DNA from: Streptomyces sp. NBC_00659
Lineage (GTDB): Bacteria > Actinomycetota > Actinomycetes > Streptomycetales > Streptomycetaceae
DNA length: 64,000 bases
Assembly: GCF_036226925.1 (NCBI RefSeq)
Contig: NZ_CP109031.1
Coordinates: forward strand, 6,944,001 to 7,008,000
Reading direction: 5' to 3'
Within the stretch, counting starts at the first letter, position 1. Each line of letters opens with the position of its first letter. Below the pieces are notes generated by a model. The model did no database searches, was not told the DNA's origin, and worked only from the letters and a program-made list of their open reading frames with translations. Both the position numbers and the translations under genes were made by a program. This document shows positions 61,490 to 64,000 of the stretch, piece by piece.

Positions 61490-62269
61490 ATGCGTGAGAA
61501 GCCGGAAGTCGGCGGCGAACAGCCGGGTGCCGACAGGGAACCGAGGAAGAGGCGGCTGGACCTGAGCGTCCCCCAGGTGGCGGGGAGCGCGGTCGCCGCG
61601 GTGGTCGCGGCGAAACTGGCGTCGTACTTCGGCGTCTACGGGACGATCCTGGGCGCCGGGCTGGTCAGCGTCGTCGCGACCTGCGGAGGAACGCTGTTCC
61701 AGCACTTCTTCAGGCGCACCGGCGAACAGTTCCGTGACGTGACGGTGCAGCCGAGACCGATGCCCCGGCAGCTGCCCGGTGCGCCCGGGGAGTTCGGCGA
61801 AGGGACCGTGTACCGCGCGCGGGTCAGGAGCTGGAAGAGGCCGCTGGTCGCGACCGCTCTCGTCTTCGGCGTCACGATGGCCGGAATCACCACGTACGAA
61901 GCGGTCTCGGGGCAGAGCTTCAGCGGCGACGGCACCAGCACGACGGTCGGCGACGCCTTCAAGGGGAACAACGCCGGCTCGGGGAAGCGGGAGCCGGGCA
62001 CGGCACCGTCGACCGGGTCCTCGCCGTCCTCGCCGGCGGCCTCTCAGGAGGCTCCGACGCCTTCCGGCGGCACCGCCGGTTCGGGTGACACGGGCGGTGA
62101 CGGCACGGCCACCGCGCCGGCCCCGGGGGACGGCACGGCATCGGAGCCGGAAGCCGGGGACGGCACCCCGGCTCCCGAAACCAGCGAGACCGCTACGACC
62201 CCAGAACCCTCCGCAAGTAGTCGTTCGCAAAGCGCCGGTCAGGATCAAGACGGTCCCGCAGCGCGGTGA
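61490..62269 (+). CDS. Membrane protein with long low-complexity tail
   Basis: The predicted protein has 259 aa from ATG 61490. After a charged N-terminus (EKPEVGGEQPGADREPRKRRL), one or two hydrophobic segments fill about residues 28-62 (QVAGSAVAAVVAAKLASYFG, then ILGAGLVSVVATCGGTLFQ). A second region, about 110-128 (PLVATALVFGVTMAGITTYE), crosses the membrane again. Residues 140-259 are a serine/threonine/proline/glycine-rich, probably extracytoplasmic tail. No family name is assigned. The last 77 bp overlap the 3' end of the convergent oxidase gene. Confidence 0.8.
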   Translation: MREKPEVGGEQPGADREPRKRRLDLSVPQVAGSAVAAVVAAKLASYFGVYGTILGAGLVSVVATCGGTLFQHFFRRTGEQFRDVTVQPRPMPRQLPGAPGEFGEGTVYRARVRSWKRPLVATALVFGVTMAGITTYEAVSGQSFSGDGTSTTVGDAFKGNNAGSGKREPGTAPSTGSSPSSPAASQEAPTPSGGTAGSGDTGGDGTATAPAPGDGTASEPEAGDGTPAPETSETATTPEPSASSRSQSAGQDQDGPAAR

Positions 62270-63512
62270 ACTCGCCGAAGCGCGGATAGGCCCGGGAGAA
62301 GTACTCCGCGTCGCGGGTGTGCACCTTGCCCCAGTGCGGCCGGCCCTCGTGCGCGGTGAAGATCCGCTCGGCCGCGGTGAAGTACGCCTGATAGGGGGTG
62401 CCCTTGAACATGTGGACGGCGATGTACGCGCTGTCCCGCCCGGACGCCGTGGAGAGGGTGATGTCGTCGGCGGGCGCCGTCCGCACCTCCACGGGGAAGC
62501 TCACCCGCAGGGTCGAGCTGTCGACCATCGCCTTCAGCTCGCGCAGCGTCTCGACCAGGGCCTCGCGCGGCACGGCGTACTCCATCTCCACGAACCGCAC
62601 GCGGCGCGGAGAGGTGAAGACCTTGTACGGGATGTCGGTGTAGGTCCGCGCGGACAGCACGCGGCTGGAGAATCCGGCGATCGACGGGATGGCCGCGGGA
62701 ACGGCCCGACCGAGCAGGTTGGCCACCTGGAAGGCGCCGTTGGAGAGGAACTCGTCCTCGATCCAGCCGCGGACGGGGCCGACCGGGTTCTCGGGGCCCG
62801 CGCTGCGGTTGTTGCGCTTGGTGTTGCAGTTGCCGGTGTGCGGGAACCAGTAGAACTCGAAGTGCTCGTTCTCGGTGAAGAGTTCCTCGAAGTCGGCGGT
62901 GACCTTGTCGAAGGTCATCGGCTCCTCGCGGGCCGTGAGCAGGAAGACGGGCTCCACGGAGAACGTGATCGCGGTGACGATTCCCAGGGCGCCGATGCCT
63001 ATGCGGGCCGACGCGAAGACCTCCGGGTTCTCGCTCTCGGAACAGGTGAGCACCGAGCCGTCGGCCGTCACGAGTTCAAGTCCCGTGATCTGGGCGGCGA
63101 TCGAGGCCGAGTCCCGCCCGGTGCCGTGGGTTCCGGTGCTGGTCGCCCCTGAGACCGTCTGCTCCATGATGTCGCCCATGTTCGTGAGCGACAGGCCCTC
63201 GCGAGCCAGGGCCATGTTGAGCCTCTTGAGCGGGGTGCCGGCCTCGACGGTGACCGTCATGGCCGCACGGTCGATCTTGCGGATCCCGGTCAACAGTTGA
63301 GGGCGGATCAATACGCCGTCGGTCGCGGCGGCGGCCGTGAAGGAGTGCCCGGTGCCGACGGCCTTCACCGTCAGACCGTCCTCGGCCGCCTTCCGTACGG
63401 CGGCGGAGAGTTCGTCCACCGAGGCGGGGGTGACCTCCCGTACGGGAAGGGCGGTGACGTTGCCCGCCCAGTTACGCCACGTGCCGCTCTTCTCGCTCAC
63501 TGCGGTGCTCAT
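62193..63512 (-). CDS. D-arabinono-1,4-lactone oxidase-family FAD enzyme
   Basis: The predicted protein has 439 aa from ATG 63512, with GGAGGG upstream. The N-terminal FAD-binding domain (PCMH/VAO type) has VKAVGTGHSFTAAAATDGVLI, where the histidine is the likely flavin-linked residue, and TNMGDIMEQTVSGATSTGTHGTGR. The ALO domain follows (FEFYWFPHTGNCNTKRNN, then PHWGKVHTRDAEYFSRAYPRFGEF near the end, the family C-terminus). It oxidises an aldonolactone or alditol with FAD. Its start lies inside the end of the upstream MFS gene (41-bp overlap), so they are co-transcribed. The 3' end overlaps the convergent membrane-protein gene. Confidence 0.92.
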   Translation of the reverse strand: MSTAVSEKSGTWRNWAGNVTALPVREVTPASVDELSAAVRKAAEDGLTVKAVGTGHSFTAAAATDGVLIRPQLLTGIRKIDRAAMTVTVEAGTPLKRLNMALAREGLSLTNMGDIMEQTVSGATSTGTHGTGRDSASIAAQITGLELVTADGSVLTCSESENPEVFASARIGIGALGIVTAITFSVEPVFLLTAREEPMTFDKVTADFEELFTENEHFEFYWFPHTGNCNTKRNNRSAGPENPVGPVRGWIEDEFLSNGAFQVANLLGRAVPAAIPSIAGFSSRVLSARTYTDIPYKVFTSPRRVRFVEMEYAVPREALVETLRELKAMVDSSTLRVSFPVEVRTAPADDITLSTASGRDSAYIAVHMFKGTPYQAYFTAAERIFTAHEGRPHWGKVHTRDAEYFSRAYPRFGEFTALRDRLDPDRRFANDYLRRVLGS

Positions 63513-64000
63513 GAGACCCTCCCCGCTGCAGAACCGGCCTGCTGAGCCGGCGGTAGCCGAGGAAACCGACCGCGACCGCGACGGCCCCGGACACCGCCGG
63601 AACCCCGTACCCGGCCTTCGCGCCGGCGGAGTCGATCACCCAGCCGGCCACGGAGGAGCCGAGCGCGACCCCGACGGCGAGCCCTGTACTCACCCAGGTC
63701 ATGCCTTCGGTCAGTTTCGCGCGAGGTACGTGCTGCTCGATGAGGGACATCGTCGTGATCATCGTGGGAGCGATGGACAGGCCCGCAACGAACAGCGCCA
63801 CGGCCAGGAACGGCAAGTTTCCGACCAGTAGGAGGGGGATCATACTCACGGCCATCGCGCATATGCCCAGCAGCCACCTGCCTTCCGCCGACCCCTTGAA
63901 GTGCAGCAGTCCGAAGACCGCTCCCGCGAGGCAGGAGCCCGCCGCGTAGAGGGCCAGGACGATGCTCGCGGCGCCCTTGTGGCCCTGCTCCTCGGCGAAG
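63472..64000 (-). CDS. MFS transporter, C-terminal half (partial)
   Basis: The frame enters from the right edge and ends at TGA 63472-63474. The visible 175 residues read FAEEQGHKGAASIVLALYAA first, then alternate hydrophobic segments (LALYAAGSCLAGAVFGLLHF, WLLGICAMAVSMIPLLLVG, LPFLAVALFVAGLSIAPTMI, TWVSTGLAVGVALGSSVAGWVI, VPAVSGAVAVAVGFLGYRRL). This is the second six-helix half of a major facilitator transporter. The last ~15 residues are histidine/arginine/glutamate-rich. It overlaps the start of the oxidase gene. The substrate cannot be told from this half. Confidence 0.85.
   Translation of the reverse strand, partial: FAEEQGHKGAASIVLALYAAGSCLAGAVFGLLHFKGSAEGRWLLGICAMAVSMIPLLLVGNLPFLAVALFVAGLSIAPTMITTMSLIEQHVPRAKLTEGMTWVSTGLAVGVALGSSVAGWVIDSAGAKAGYGVPAVSGAVAVAVGFLGYRRLSRPVLQRGGSHEHRSEREERHVA

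Overview
The window is a chromosomal segment of a Streptomyces. It is GC-rich, uses GTG starts often, and carries Streptomyces core genes in an order I recall from the S. coelicolor core (rnhB, recQ, whiH, hrdB, parE ... parC, two M16 peptidases, an M23 peptidase, ptsH ... sepH). The WhiH and HrdB products have the lengths expected for those proteins (295 and 511 aa).

Layout. Positions 1-12.5 kb hold the end of a TetR-type gene, a 9-bp tandem repeat, RNase HII, a RecQ helicase ending in a phosphoribosyltransferase-like motif, a DUF4192 protein, a glycogen-debranching-N-domain protein, a NUDIX-HTH regulator and an ABC protein with a degenerate ATPase site. Positions 12.5-19.3 kb hold the developmental regulator whiH, the principal sigma factor hrdB, a secreted trypsin-like protease, a small zinc-ribbon protein and parE. 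Positions 20-24.5 kb hold a DUF1453/sensor kinase/NarL-type regulator cluster with overlapping starts and stops, then a DUF485/SSS-symporter pair. Positions 24.6-30.8 kb hold an ABC importer bracketed by two paralogous CitB-type response regulators, one of them with its CitA-type kinase.

Positions 31.0-37.3 kb are an accessory island. One decayed IS5-type element (31799-37316) has been broken three times. The intruders are an IS110-family element whose non-coding end looks like a bridge-RNA gene, an IS701-like element, and a second IS5-type element that carries a MOSC-domain passenger gene. Junctions can be placed almost to the base. The two last elements sit side by side and share a TTA target duplication.

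Positions 37.3-64 kb return to core sequence: an iron-box-preceded sucrase/ferredoxin-like gene; a divergent pair of citrate synthase-type genes with an AT-rich palindrome between them; a DUF6082 gene with two tandem 79-aa paralogues; a CobW-type GTPase; parC; two M16 peptidase subunits; a ydaO-type (cyclic di-AMP) riboswitch in front of an M23 cell-wall peptidase; a GntR regulator; HPr (ptsH); a GNAT/acyl-CoA-synthetase-like acetyltransferase; DUF5998; a phosphodiesterase-like protein; thymidine kinase; a VOC protein; a sulfurtransferase; the cell-division protein SepH; a membrane protein; an aldonolactone oxidase; and the end of an MFS transporter.

Major themes are growth and development control (HrdB, WhiH, SepH, topoisomerase IV), cell-wall remodelling under cyclic di-AMP control, and carbon or organic-acid uptake (symporter, CitB-type regulators, citrate synthases, HPr). 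I saw no tRNA, rRNA or CRISPR array.
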